From Doryteuthis pealeii (taxonomy: Eukaryota > Mollusca > Cephalopoda > Myopsida > Loliginidae): DNA of 64,000 nt. The notes under the pieces are model-generated. The model ran no database searches and was not told the DNA's origin. It worked only from the letters and a program-made list of their open reading frames with translations. Below are positions 22,860 through 34,679 of the stretch, piece by piece; the stretch's first letter is position 1; every line of letters begins with the position of its first letter. Both the position numbers and the translations under genes were made by a program. The DNA is taken from assembly GCA_023376005.1 (NCBI GenBank), contig CM042150.1, positions 74,246,131-74,310,130 on the forward strand, written 5' to 3'.

Positions 22860-23790
22860 GACAATATTACAATAACAAAATATTCTAAAGAAATAGATAG
22901 TCTCAAAAAATGTATTTAAAAAAAGGTAATTAACATATTGACACTCATGATAAATAGTTTTGTAGACAAACACTTTATTTATTTTATTAATGGAAATTAC
23001 AGCTGATTCATCACTCAAAATTTGACACTTAATAAACCCAAATTTATCATTACAATGCTTTAACATTTCTGTACAGAATATCAGGGCATGTACTCTTCTC
23101 CTGGTCAATTTTATTTTGCATTAACTACAGTTTGTAAAGAATTATTTTCAACTGTTTCTAGTGAGGAATTTATAAATCCTGGTCTATCCTTCTTGTAGAT
23201 ATCTGTGGGCTCACCTGGTGACTAGCACAGCCACATTTCTGATTTTTTGTGTTTTTCAAATACTGAGGATCTCCAAGGACTTTTACTTTATAGATTCTGT
23301 TTATATAATTATGTTTTATATGCTCAGTGATTTCTAGAAATATGTTCTAAAATACTGTTGCATGACAGTAACAAAACTACTTTGTCTTAATCAAGTACAC
23401 AAAATGCTTTCTCAATAGCTATAGTTTTTGGAACTTAACTGAAAATGGAATATCTGATGTTGTAAAATAATGATCTTCAAATGATTCTCTACAAAATTGT
23501 GAATTATAAGTAGGAACATTTTAAATGTTTTTTTGTTGTTTTTGTAGACAGCCTTTATATCAACACCTACAATATAGATTATAGTAGAATTGAATTTTTT
23601 TTTTACTTGTCTATTTATCTACAGGGCGTTTCTTCTTAAAAGATACAACACTGGATAAGAAGATAAAATCTATGCGCTCATAAATTTCATTTGATAACAT
23701 TAGCTAAGCAGTATTTACCCAACCTCTCTGCCAAAACTTAAATGATGATTAAAATATTATGGAATATAAAATTCTGATTATTTTTCTTTT
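22860..23790. other. AT-rich non-coding stretch
   Basis: The minus frame 22,791-23,108 (105 codons) is not recognised. No transposon or RNA was identified. It ends in a (TA)n tract at 23,791-23,811. Confidence 0.45.
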
Positions 23791-23807
23791 ATATATATAT
23801 ATATATA

Positions 23808-24316
23808 TATACCCAACTCCTCCACCATAAGCAGGATGTGACACGAGGTCAATTTAGACTTGGTTTAGCTTAATTGGTAGAGCATCCACCAAGGAACCAC
23901 AAGGTTTCAGGTTCAATGCCGGCCTTTGCAAACTCAGTGTATGAGTAGTACAGTTTGGATATGTGTGGTAAAGTGGGGAGCTTCACCTCAGATGCAAAAA
24001 CTATCTCCCTGGCCTAACACTAGTGAAAAGGGGATAGACTCCCTCGCTGTCCAGCTAATACCAACAATAAACCACTCCCCCAATTTTACTTTTACTACAG
24101 CTGGCTTAAATTCAGGTTTGTCTTTCTCCTAGACTGGTTGCCTTACCGAGGCTAAATAATCTAGTCTGCCCTATGATTCACCTATTGTTGGAGGAAAAGA
24201 GATGGATTCATGGGCATTAGTGTGAAGTGAAATGCAAACAGTTTTGTTCTAGATTTGAATTCAGGTCAGCGATTCCATTTCTTACAACAATAACCATTAT
24301 GCTAAGTGTGCCTCTA
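23808..24316 (-). mobile_element. SINE family A, minus strand, split by another SINE
   Basis: The tail (gcaggatgtgacacgaggtc in reverse, 23,833-23,852) and the rest of the body and head (24,104-24,316) belong to one minus-strand family A copy. A plus-strand family B SINE sits between them (about 23,858-24,103). The head ends at ccattatgctaagtgtgcc. Confidence 0.75.
23858..24103 (+). mobile_element. tRNA-derived SINE, family B
   Basis: A-box-like tagcttaattggtagagc and B-box-like ggtttcaggttcaatgcc form a tRNA-like head. The body shares tgtggtaaagtggggagc, ctagtgaaaagg and gctgtccagctaatacca with copies at 29,395-29,600 (minus) and 42,470-42,715 (plus). It is inserted in an older family A element, so family B was active later at this locus. 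Confidence 0.8.
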
Positions 24317-24544
24317 ATATTAGCTATGTAACAGCATTGTACTTAGAGACAATGGTTATTTAGCCACTGAAATGATTGCATCATGTGCTCATCTTATTCA
24401 AGCATTCACTCCTTTGTATTCTGTCAGCTATTTCATTTTTCAATGACAGATATTGTTGAGACTTATTTTCATATAGACTTTCAAAACTGTGAGATACGGT
24501 CAAACTTGTAGATGTAGATCTGCCAATTCTTACTGAACAAAGGA

Positions 24545-24810
24545 GAGATATAAGAAATATTGGTAATCATTTAGGAAATGAAGTTGGTGGGAAGAGTTCA
24601 AACCCTGGATAGGGCTATTTGCTTTTCACTTTACACTAATGACCTTTGGTAGGAATGGAACTATCTTGTCTACTCCCATCTATGAGTAAAATAGTAAGGT
24701 AGATAAGGCCCTTTAGCTTTAGGAGAAAGGAAACTGAATTAAAACCAGTGGAACTTCAATTCATAATTTTCTTACTTGTGGTAGAGAGGTTGGTTAATAC
24801 ATCCTTATTG
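24545..24810 (+). mobile_element. SINE family A, old diverged copy
   Basis: B-box-like gagttcaaaccctgg, then taaaatagtaaggtagata, then aggagaaaggaaac, then gtagagaggttggttaatac. The order matches family A, but divergence is high. Confidence 0.65.
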
Positions 24811-24911
24811 GAACAAAGGGAAAACTTTGATGTAAAAAAATATTTCAATACAAGTTGTCAAAACTATTCCTGTGTCATGAGTGTGTGCTACATTTACAGC
24901 AGCCCATACAG

Positions 24912-25175
24912 ATGAGGTGCTTGTGTTGTAATGGTTATCCTTCTAGGAAATGGGCATGCTTTACAAGGTTGTTTGTGTTTGACATCACACTAAAATCTTT
25001 GAGAAAAGTTTGAATTCTATTCTCCTCTTACCTATGAGTAAATATTAAGTTAGACTGGGTTCTAACAACTCGTCAAGGAGAAGGTAAAACTTTGAATTCA
25101 AATCATTTGTACTCTGCTTAAAAATTGACATTGTGTCACATTCTGTCTGTGAGGGGGGGGGAATACAGATGATTG
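24912..25175 (+). mobile_element. SINE family A
   Basis: Head ttgtgttgtaatggttatcc. Body taaatattaagttagactgg, aaggagaaggtaaaa and gaattcaaat. Tail gtgtcacattctgtctgtg, then a G-run and gaatacagat. The B-box region is degraded. Confidence 0.7.
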
Positions 25176-25179
25176 GCTG

Positions 25180-25701
25180 TAGTGGATATATGCAGCAGCC
25201 AACTAGCACCTTTAAAAATCCTTATTTTCTAAAGGAAACTCTCTTGTCCTTTGCCTTCATCTAGGGGAGCAGACCATAATGTGTACTACTCTCCAGATGG
25301 TGAGCAAATAGGAATTTCATTTGTCCTCAACATATTTTGGAAGCAGGAACTCTTAATGGAAGTTTCTTTCTTGCTGCAAAGCAAATGTTGGTTGACAACA
25401 TCTTCCACGATTTTAGAAACATGCAAACATTTTCACAATTCAAAATATGGCCATCACATGACATCATTTTGTGACAATCCAATGATATTGAGTAATAACT
25501 GTGACTGAAGTTTTTATAGTTAAAGCAGTGAACTTAGTCAATATCACTCTTTTCAGTAAGATATATCCAAAAAGAAGAGCCATCAATACATAATGTAGGC
25601 TGGTCATTCTTTTTGGATACACTTATTCAAGCTTTATGTCTTCTCTTTAACAAAACATAAGGCTCCATCCTTTTCAGTTACACATACTTACACACACACA
25701 T

Positions 25702-25738
<37 letters not shown>

Positions 25739-25854
25739 ATATATATATATATGCAAACTCTTAGACCTATATGTAGATTCTTTCAAGTCCTCAGGAGAGC
25801 TCAATGTATGATAATTACATAATTTCATACAGAGCTATATCTACATTTCCATAA

Positions 25855-25901
<47 letters not shown>

Positions 25902-26170
25902 AGCAAGTTTACTCAGAAATTATTTATATGCATAAGACATTTATTCTGCTTTTTACTTGAATAATCATATTTACTTACTTTTTCTTTTTTCTTTTTTACT
26001 TTTTTTTTTTTTTTTTTTCAGATTCACCTATTGATAAACTTCATGGAATCTGCTTTGAATAACAATATTTTTTTTTTGTATTTATTCATAACAAAAAAAA
26101 AAATGTTTTACTGAAACATTGCATGTTATTAAAAATTCACCGTGCACTGGTCAATCTAAGCTCAAGTGAT
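25180..26170. other. Stretch with an unassigned open frame and microsatellites
   Basis: The plus frame 25,251-25,508 (85 codons) has mixed composition but no domain I recognise. (CA)n and (TA)n tracts lie at 25,690-25,752 and a long (TA)n at 25,856-25,898, followed by T-tracts near 26,000. Confidence 0.45.
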
Positions 26171-26483
26171 ATTTTGATTTTAATTCAACTTTAGACTAGA
26201 TTTATTTTGCAGTTGACATTTTGTTCTATGAAATATTTTGTTCTAATGATATTCTTGTATTTATCATTCATGTAGGTCACATGGAGAAAAAAGTAAATAA
26301 TATATGTTCAGAGAAGAAGAAAGAAAAAGAAGGTAAGAAAAACCATCAGCTCACCCCAATCTTTATCATTTCTCAAGGTAGATATCTGTTAAATGTTAAT
26401 TATACACTTCTTATTCGTTAACCTATTTGTAATTAGTTATAATATATATCTATATATAAGATTGATTTATTGATTTTAATGGC

Positions 26484-26795
26484 ATATCAACCCATATAGG
26501 GTTATTTTATGCCTAGAGGTATGTTCAATGTACATTCATATTTATACTTTTGTGTAGTTGTTTTTTCTTTTTTTTTCTTTTGTACAAGATCCTATTTTAT
26601 GATTTTTAAACAGATATATTTCACCCATAGATGGGATCCTAATTCTACCTGGGAGTAATAGCAATGAAGGGGTACTCCACACTCACCAGATCTGGAGCCT
26701 CACCATCAAATGTAATTTAGTCATAATGAGGACACTTCCTTTTAGAAGAGGTCTTACACCACTGCAGGAGATACAGTAAGCATTTTCTAAGCCCT
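26484..26795 (+). repeat. Modular repeat family C, short-spacer copy
   Basis: Starts with an inverted-repeat-like end (catatcaacccatatagggttattttatg in form: atcaaccc, atat, agggtt). After about 100 bases of T-rich spacer comes the conserved block cccatagatgggatcctaa, then ctgggagtaatagcaatga, tctggagcctcaccat and gaggtcttacaccactgcagg. The same blocks in the same order occur at three other loci in copy 1. It lacks tRNA promoter boxes and coding capacity. The class is unknown. Confidence 0.6.
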
Positions 26796-26941
26796 AAAAT
26801 AATTTAATATGAATTTCAATGTACTCAAGATTAGATATACAGGTAATGAAGCTTCTTGATTACAATATAAAGCCATATATGCAGATCAACAATATGGACA
26901 GGTTCAGAAATAAAGGATGTATCAACAATACTCAGACTGCA

Positions 26942-26945
<4 letters not shown>

Positions 26946-26993
<48 letters not shown>
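26946..26993. repeat. (TA)n microsatellite
   Basis: Long uninterrupted TA tract. It explains the YIYI-rich frames here. Copies 2 and 3 have different lengths (about 56,421-56,452 and 57,793-57,820). Confidence 0.95.
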
Positions 26994-26994
<1 letters not shown>

Positions 26995-27339
26995 TGTACT
27001 CAGGTCAAGATCAGCCGTATCCTTCAGGGTGTTGCAGTTTTGTTTACCATGAATATTTTTAAGCCACTCTCCAAATGCCTGCTGCTCCTGCTACCACTTC
27101 TTCAACATGCACTCAAGGAAATTGGGTAACCCAAACAGCACACCCAGAATAGTAGCAGTCAACATGTCCTGGCTTATTGGGGTGGGGTGGGGTCAAAAGG
27201 ATGTTAAAAAAGTGTGTTTAATAACAGAGAGTAAATGAAGACAAAGAAAATACAAAAATGTAGATAATAAGAACAAGAATGATAATTAATTAAGAAAATA
27301 TTGAAACTTCTTTATTAATGATGTTAGTTGTTTTGTTGG

Positions 27340-27880
27340 TTTGCTCATTGGTTGGTTGGTTGGTTGGTTTGGGCTTGGTTGTTTTTACAGCATGTCAACC
27401 CGTGTTGGGTCATTTAATGCTAAAGCCAATCTCTTTTCCCAAAACAATTATATGGCTTCAAGAAAAAAATGATTTGAATCATTTATAAACAACTATAGCT
27501 TCAAGTAACTATGCTTAATACTAATCACAAACACAAGTATATAGTTTTAAGTAATTATTCCTATTTAGTAATAATCATTTGTTCACACAGTTATATGGTT
27601 TAAAGTATTCCTATCTAAGACCAACACTTTTTAAGCAATTATATGGTTTCAAGTAGCTAATAATAATCCTTATTAAACAATTATAGCTTCAAGTAACAAT
27701 TCCTAATACAAATAATTTGCACACAGTTATGATATCAAGTATTCCTCTCAAATATAGATAATTTGAACACAGTTATTTTCCTATGTAATAGTAATGATTT
27801 TTGAACAGATCTATTTGACTCAGAGATTGGATCCTAACAAAGCCAAAGTAGACCAGTTACTAATGACACCTCCCTAAAAA
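27340..27880 (+). repeat. Modular repeat family C with internal minisatellite
   Basis: A (TTGG)n run leads into cagcatgtcaacccgtgttgggtcatttaatgc-type end sequence (27,391 onward). The spacer to about 27,800 is made of diverged tandem units of roughly 55-65 bases, each with a form of ttatatggtttcaagta and attcctaatactaat. It closes with the conserved block gatctatttgactcagag, ggatcctaac. The same minisatellite recurs inverted at 35,430-35,710. Confidence 0.6.
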
Positions 27881-29390
27881 ACTAAAAGAAAAAAGGTATT
27901 GAATGTTATGCATTCTTGCAATATTGCATACATACTTACAAACAAGAAGAATCAGTTATATAAACTTAAACAGCAAGTGCCCCTTTTGTCTGGAAAGTAA
28001 AAACATTTATTTTTTGCAACACTTGTACCTTTTCACTTCCATTCCAGCATTTTTTTTCTTTTGATTTCTGTATTGACCTGTTCATATTTACAGATTTTTT
28101 TCTCTCAAATTTCTTCTCCACAGATTGATTACAAGCCTCTAAGCAGATTTTCTCTATGTGCCAATACAGATGCATATGAATATCTGTTATTAAATAATTG
28201 CATTGTTTTGAAAAATAATTCTTGAACTTTTTACTATTTTCAAACTCTTTACTGTGTTTTTGTTTGCACAAAAGTGGCCTGAAGACACACATGCATGGTT
28301 GGTCTTGTTTTCCCAAGTGAATTTTTCTCAAGTCATTAAAAACATTTAAGTGGCTATTTTGTTCCCAACAGCTTAAAAACAACTTTTTTTTTTCTCAGGC
28401 AAACAAACATGCTGGGAAGAGAATAATAAATGGTGCAGACAATAATTCGTTCGAAGATTCTTTGTGTTTTATTTAAATTTTTCAAAAGTGCTGAAATTCT
28501 CAGTAGGTGCCAATCCATGTTCAAATGTTTATGTGAAGAAATTCTTTATTACTTTCACCCATTATTGTTGCTGTTATGAATGTCTGTGTTTGGATCAGAA
28601 TTCCTTCACACATGATGAATGCATATATGCATACACATACATATACATATATTTTTAGTCACACTATTCTTAAATCCACAGAAACTATTCATTTTGATTT
28701 CTGAAAATCTACATTCATCTCTAAAAAAAAAAAAAATAATTAAAAAAAACCCAGAAAATTGTAAAAAAAATATTCTGATAGGAATGTAACTTTATTTTCT
28801 TCATCATTTGTGATTGGCCTCCACAAAAAATACAATCCCTTTTAACATTTAATGCTGCTAAGATAAACAATATCTACACAATTGTTATATCTTTCAATAT
28901 GTCTCTGGTATCTCATTATTTTTTAATCTTTGCTTAGACTGGCACACAGACTAGAAACTATCTGCAGTTATTAAGTGGTCATTCATATTTTATTAAATAA
29001 TTGGATTGTTTTGAAAAATAGTTCTTGAAATTTTTACTATTTTTAAATTCTTTACTGTGTTTTCACATGCATAATTGGCCCAAAGACATGAACTGTCTTT
29101 TCTTTCATAAAATTTGTTGATTCCTAACTTTGGTAATCTAGAAGGAATTCTAAATTACTAATCCTGGTTTAGTCTAGCACAGACATTAAAAAAGAGTCAT
29201 CATGTTTAACTTCAGTAATCATTCAATGTGAAATCTGTAAGTTTGGCATTTTACTAACAATTGTTTTTTTGATAATCATACAGTCTTATATGCATGGATA
29301 ACATTAAGTGTGACATATTTAGTAATTCCCTTTATAGTATCTCTCAGTGAAATGGAGATGACTTTTTGGTATGCATCTTTGCTTTTATTA
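27881..29390. other. AT-rich non-coding stretch within copy 1
   Basis: The minus frame 27,966-28,382 (138 codons) is rich in K, C and N without a known domain, and it is broken in copies 2 and 3, which argues against selection. A diverged segment of it (gttttgaaaaat, cttgaa, tttttactattttcaaa) recurs about 800 bases later at 29,010-29,060. A tandem-like older duplication is possible. Confidence 0.45.
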
Positions 29391-29394
29391 TGTA

Positions 29395-29605
29395 TATAAA
29401 AAAGTAAGTAAAGTCGTTGGGGTGGCCTAAAGTCGATATCAGCCAGACAGCAAAAGAGTCTTTTCACTAGCGCTAGACCAAGATGATTGTTTTTGTGCCT
29501 GAGGTGGAGTGCCACACCTACCATCAGCTCCTTACTTTACCGCACAGATCCCTGTGTTACTCATACTCTGAGTTGGTGAGGGCCAGTATTGAAACATGTT
29601 TGCTC
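29395..29605 (-). mobile_element. SINE family B, 5'-truncated, minus strand
   Basis: On the minus strand it begins in the B-box region (gtttcaatactggccct), then has ctcagagtatgagtaacac, gcggtaaagtaaggagc, tctagcgctagtgaaaag and gctgtctggctgatatc. The A-box half of the head is missing. Copies 2 and 3 carry it at about 53,840-54,030 and 60,185-60,375. Confidence 0.75.
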
Positions 29606-29720
29606 TTATTATTAGACAAGGACTACTTTATAGTTAACTTTTATTGTTTATATAAAAGATAATTTATACATAAATATTGTTTACATGTTTGGGATTTAGT
29701 GCTTTTAAGTTCTAGCTACA

Positions 29721-30206
29721 AGGATGAGTCAAAAGTTTTGCAGTATTTTTGTATGTGGCACATATATTACTTGACCAAAGTAGTTTAAATGGTGGATGTT
29801 ACCCCCTGTGGTTGGTAGTATTATGGTAGTTAGTGCTCTGACACATTGTTCATTCAATGTGATTTGAAAGACTCAAAGATTAACATGCAATGTAGTCTTA
29901 TTCAGGAAGCAACCAAAAATATTTAATGTGCAAAAAGTGAAGGTGCAGTTGTTCACAGTACAATAACCAGATTGTTCATGAAATTTTGCTTGGGTTGCAA
30001 AAACCTCATCAGACAAAATCAATTAAGCCTAAAATTGTAGATTCTGTGGCCATTCTCCAAGCTATTGAAACATATTCAGTTAGTAGCACTTGGAGAGTAC
30101 CAGGTTATCTCAGCATCTCCCAGTTAAGTGTGGTTTGTTACCTAAGCATCCAAAGCTTAATTGTGCCTTACATTACCGAAATATTCCAAAACTTTTGACT
30201 CACCCT
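29721..30206 (+). mobile_element. Internally deleted mariner-type element
   Basis: Inverted terminal repeats aggatgagtcaaaagttttg (29,721-29,740) and its reverse form (30,187-30,206) match at 19 of 20 positions. Inside is a helix-turn-helix piece typical of mariner transposases (LGLQKPHQTKSIKPKIVDS, then WRVPGYLSISQLSVV), joined almost directly to the right end. The catalytic domain is absent, so this is non-autonomous. Copy 2 (53,204-53,706) has extra bases where copies 1 and 3 have a small deletion. Copy 3 is at 60,501-60,979. Confidence 0.75.
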
Positions 30207-30559
30207 AGAATTATTAAGATCTGGGGAAAATTATCCATTTTTTAAAATTAGAATTCTTTTTAAATTTGACAGTTACTTATCATATATTACTAGCAAAAGT
30301 ACCCTGTCCATGACTGGACTAAAAAAAAAAAATTAGGAACACCAGAGAATGAGTGAGAAAGAGAAAACAGGAATAAGAGAGAGAATAAGAGGAAAATGAT
30401 TTATCAAATGTATTCTTAAACTTCATTGTTTTGAAACATTTTTTTCTAAAAACTTTTTTGTACATATGACAAAAACTTGAATCCAGTTCTAAATTGCTTG
30501 TTGTGTTAAAGTGATAAAAATAAATTTGTTTAATCTATTTTCTTTTTTACCCTTAAAAA

Positions 30560-31155
30560 ATTAACAATTAGAAGGAGCATGTCCTTATTTATTTAGCTCT
30601 GTTGGCTGGGGCTGTATAATATGCTAACTGCACCTCTGTTGAGGAGTAAGACCTCCTTCCAATTGGGCCTCCTGTAAACTGTGGGTGGCAACCCATGATG
30701 CTTATTTATGGAATCCTGGTGGACACTCCACTTTGATCCTTACTTGGGCTAGATGGGTGGTCGGAGAGGCCCTCATCCTGGTCAATCGGCTGGTCCCATC
30801 AAGCGCTAGCATCTATATGATTGTCTCGACCGTATTGTTCTTATGGCAAACTACCATCCCTTTTTATCATGTGCTAAAAGGTGATTGTAGTAGGTCTTAG
30901 TGCCTTGTGTATGATGTTAAACTGCATCTAGTGGTGAGGTTCCCATTCTAGAGCTTTTGAAACTGTAGATTACTCCTGCATTACCATTACTCCCAGGTCT
31001 ACATTTACCTGGAGTGGTAGTACCTGTTAGAGTCCCATCTATGGAATAAATAGATAAAAAATGAGTTAAAAAAATTGAATACCCAACAATAATTAATAAA
31101 ACAAACACGACTGAAGCATAAAATAACTCAAGGGTTGACATGCTGTAAAATCCAA
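30560..31155 (-). repeat. Modular repeat family C, long copy with GC-rich insert
   Basis: Read on the minus strand from 31,155: end block (gcatgtcaacccttgagtt form), spacer, tattccatagatgggactc, gtactaccactccaggta, gggagtaatggtaatgcagg, cctcaccactagatgcag, then a GC-rich segment of about 250 bases (30,640-30,900), then gaggtcttactcctcaac. The order matches 26,484-26,795, and the GC-rich part is extra. The open frame inside (30,685-30,900, 71 codons) is identical in copies 1 and 2 but broken in copy 3. I recognise no domain. Confidence 0.6.
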
Positions 31156-32125
31156 CCAACATGCGTCTTTATTTGTAGGAGGAAAATTTTTTTATTGATT
31201 CATTCGAATGTAAATTGTTCATTTATTAAAGATTTAACAATAAACAAAGTTACGAATTAGTGTATTATAATATTCATTTATTTTAAGAATAGTCTCTTTT
31301 TGTTGTTTAAATTTTTGAAACAATTTTATTTTTTTAAAAAGCTAATTCTTCTTTACCTGTTGATTTACAATAGTAGAAAATGTATTTGTTTAATTTGATC
31401 TTTTTAAAATGTAACAATAAAATTCTAAGAATTAAATATTTACAATTATCCATGTTATAATTTCTTTTTTGGTTTATAATAGTGTTTTCTTTCTTTTCTT
31501 TTTTTTCTTTCTAAAACTCTTTTGCACATAAAGTGATAAAATGTATCAGTTGAATTTATTTCCTTTTTTGACCCCTAAAAGTAACAAAGAAGCTAATAGC
31601 TAAACATTACCTTACGTATTAATTTAATAATGTTTATTTCATGAATAATTTCTTTCAAAAAAGGTTTGAGTTATACTGATTGAAAATGGATATATTTATT
31701 CTAAAATGAAAGTATCAATTTAAAAAAAACAGTTGAGTTATCATTAAATGTTTTGGTTTAATTTGTTATTTTGTTATTTAATTCGCTATAAAAAATAATT
31801 GAATGGATAAAAACACATACTAATTACATATTTAGAAAGATTATTTTCGTTTCTTTCTAACCAAATAAATATTTTTAAGTTTGTTTACTAAAATTAGCTA
31901 GTAATGCTACAATATGCAGCACCCAGGCAAAAAATCTGCAGCATTGCCATGCGAACAGTTCAGCAAATTGCTTGATTTTTGTTTAATTAATTAATTATAT
32001 CAGTAAAAATCAATAACTAAATTGGGTTTGTTTCTTAGTTATAAGATTATTTAAGGTGTATGCAAGATTTTAAATCTGAATAACATCTCTTTTCATAGTT
32101 ATAAGCCCACACATACATACAAAAA

Positions 32126-32130
<5 letters not shown>

Positions 32131-32190
<60 letters not shown>
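32131..32190. repeat. (TA)n-(GA)n compound microsatellite
   Basis: A TA tract passes into GA units. Copy 2 has a shorter, interrupted version (about 51,236-51,292). Copy 3 has about 62,888-62,945. Confidence 0.95.
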
Positions 32191-32194
<4 letters not shown>

Positions 32195-32304
32195 GGATAT
32201 CTCACTAAAAAAAACATACAAGTGAAATTTCTTAGCTAAACTAATCTATCAATTGTCAAATACATTTAAAATCCCAATTCCGAAACTTAAGAAAATCTTA
32301 TTTA

Positions 32305-32332
32305 CAATTGTCTCTTTCTGAAGAGACAATTG
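32305..32332. repeat. Perfect 12-bp hairpin with 4-base loop
   Basis: caattgtctctt, tctg, aagagacaattg. The hairpin is kept intact in copies 2 and 3 (about 51,096-51,123 and 63,059-63,086). Confidence 0.85.
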
Positions 32333-34679
32333 AATCCATTGTTCATATTCTTGATGCCATTAGCACAATGTTATGACTGAATCTTTCTTCATTCCTCATC
32401 AAGACAATAAAGATGGAGTTCAATTGTCCAAACAATATTTGGAACCTTCTTTAGTTTTGTATTTCTTGATTTTATCATAAGAATTTTTATGATAAGTGTT
32501 GTATATCTATGTGCATCATTTACATTTTGCATATACTAATGAAAATATCAATTCCTATCTTGAAAAAAATAAATTCTTCAGTTTGGGAACAAATATATAA
32601 ATTAATCTAATGTAGATTGTTGCTTGTAAGTCACCCTGTACAAAACAACATCATTCATAAACATTTAACTCAATAGGTGCCATTGTCCTATTTTATCTCA
32701 CCAATATCTCATAAATAGGATGTTACCTTTGACATATAATAAACATTCATAACAATATTTAGGAGACATTGTTTTATTTTAAGTTCCCATGTTAATAATA
32801 AAAGTTTTTAATTTTCCAGCAAATAATTCCTGTTCTAACTGGGTTAAAAGTATTTGAAAACTGAAAATATTTCAGTGACATAAACATATGATATGATGAA
32901 AACTGTTGTCAAATACTTTCAAAATGGTGCATGTCTGAAAACTGCTGCCTTTGTCATAAATCATCTTGACAGCTCTTTGCATGATACAGTTGTTAACAAG
33001 TCAGATTTAGTTACCATTTTAGTCTCTTTTTTGTCCTGTTTCTTACCAAAATGTTTTATATGCTAAAACATTCTCAGGTATAATCACACAGTTGGCAAAA
33101 ATTGTTTGTCATGGGAAGAAAAATGATTATCATTAGTTTGGAAAAGTCATGAAGTGAAAATAATGAAACCATCAGAGTTATTGGAGACGCTTATCTTTGT
33201 ATGATTAAAAGTAAAAAAGTCTTACTAGTGTGAAATCTTGCAAGTGCCTTGCTAATCAATCATATCTGTAACTGGAATGCATTTAGTAAAATCTAAATGT
33301 GTTGAATCTCTGAGTAATGAGATAATTCCACACATAGTAGTCATTCACAATAAATGACAGTGACATGATATTGTGAACAGACATTTCTAAGGTTTTATTA
33401 ATGACAACATATAAAACACTTTGGTACCAATGTACTTAATATTCAGACTATATGCTAAAATAATTTTGGGATAATGATTTCTACTCATGAAATATTTTCA
33501 AAAGTTGATTTACCCAACCCATCCAATGTAAATTTAAAAAAGTGATGTTCCTTTTACCTCATAATAAAATTATTTATGGGGCCTAGAAATAGGAATTTAG
33601 TCTAATTGTTTTAATCTGCATAGTAAGAATTGTTATTCATAATGTTTTTCTCACCTCATGTAAAAGTTATACCTGCTCACTTAAAGGACACCTTCAGCAA
33701 TCATTAAGCTCAATGTTAAATTGGATCCTATTTGCCAAATGTAAATTATAATTGATTGTAAATAAATAAGAGGAAGAGGTCTCCCTTGAAAAAATATAAT
33801 GATGAGGATGAGCATAAACATAGACCCCCCCCCCAAAAAAAAAAAAACTATTGAAAATTGCTTTATTCTTTATGTTAAATTATCTTAACACTCATGTGCA
33901 ATTTTTGTCATTTTAAAATAACATACATACATACAAGATAACCTTCATGATTGAGAATATAGACTATTTGTAAAATTTAAATCATAATTGCAAATGAAAA
34001 ATAGATAAGGAAAAGTACTCTACAATTAACATTTAATGGTTATATTATTTAACGAATTATAATTATCAGGTTAAAAGCAAACCCTCGCACTAGTATTATT
34101 AAGTTTCAAAATGGATTTTAACAGCATTGTGTTATCAAAATGTTTGCTATGATGTGCCATTTTGCTGTGTAACATAGATACAAAAATCAGATTGTTGTAA
34201 TACAGACCAAACATGGTCAACATGCGGTCCACAGACTTTATGCAACTTTTTATGACTTTCTTTATGGTACTCTTAATTCCATGATTATATTAGCATATTA
34301 AATTTTTAATACGATCATATTTCTTCATTTCTTTTGGAACTCATTCACACTTTCTCTTGATTGGTGCATAGGAATTTTCTTTTAAAATAGTCAGTGTATT
34401 TTGTACTAAATGAGATGTTCATTAAATTTTTCTTTTATTGGTGTCAGTTGATTTATGATGAACACTATTTTACCTGCCTCATATAAATTATATTTATAAC
34501 AGTAATTTACTGTTGCTGTTATTTTAGTATTAAAATAATTCTGTTTTTTAAACATCAACTTTACAGCAGTCTATCTTAGCTTTGAATAAAATTTATTAAC
34601 CAAAATAAGACTCATTAGAATCTATGCACTTTTGCTAACAATAAACAAGTCTGTTTATTTCAGTAGCATAGTGTGCTCA

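Larger units (their letters stand above)
31160..34670. other. AT-rich non-coding stretch within copy 1
   Basis: No gene or transposon recognised over 3.5 kb. (TA)n then (GA)n microsatellites lie at 32,131-32,190 and a perfect 12-bp hairpin at 32,305-32,332. Poly-C/A runs lie near 33,825. The frames in copy 3 at 63,007-63,204 and 63,641-63,886 are not open in all copies. Confidence 0.5.

Noticed and set aside
27966..28382. Candidate 138-codon gene on the minus strand
   Set aside because: The frame is broken in the other copies, composition is lysine/asparagine-rich, and there is no recognisable domain.
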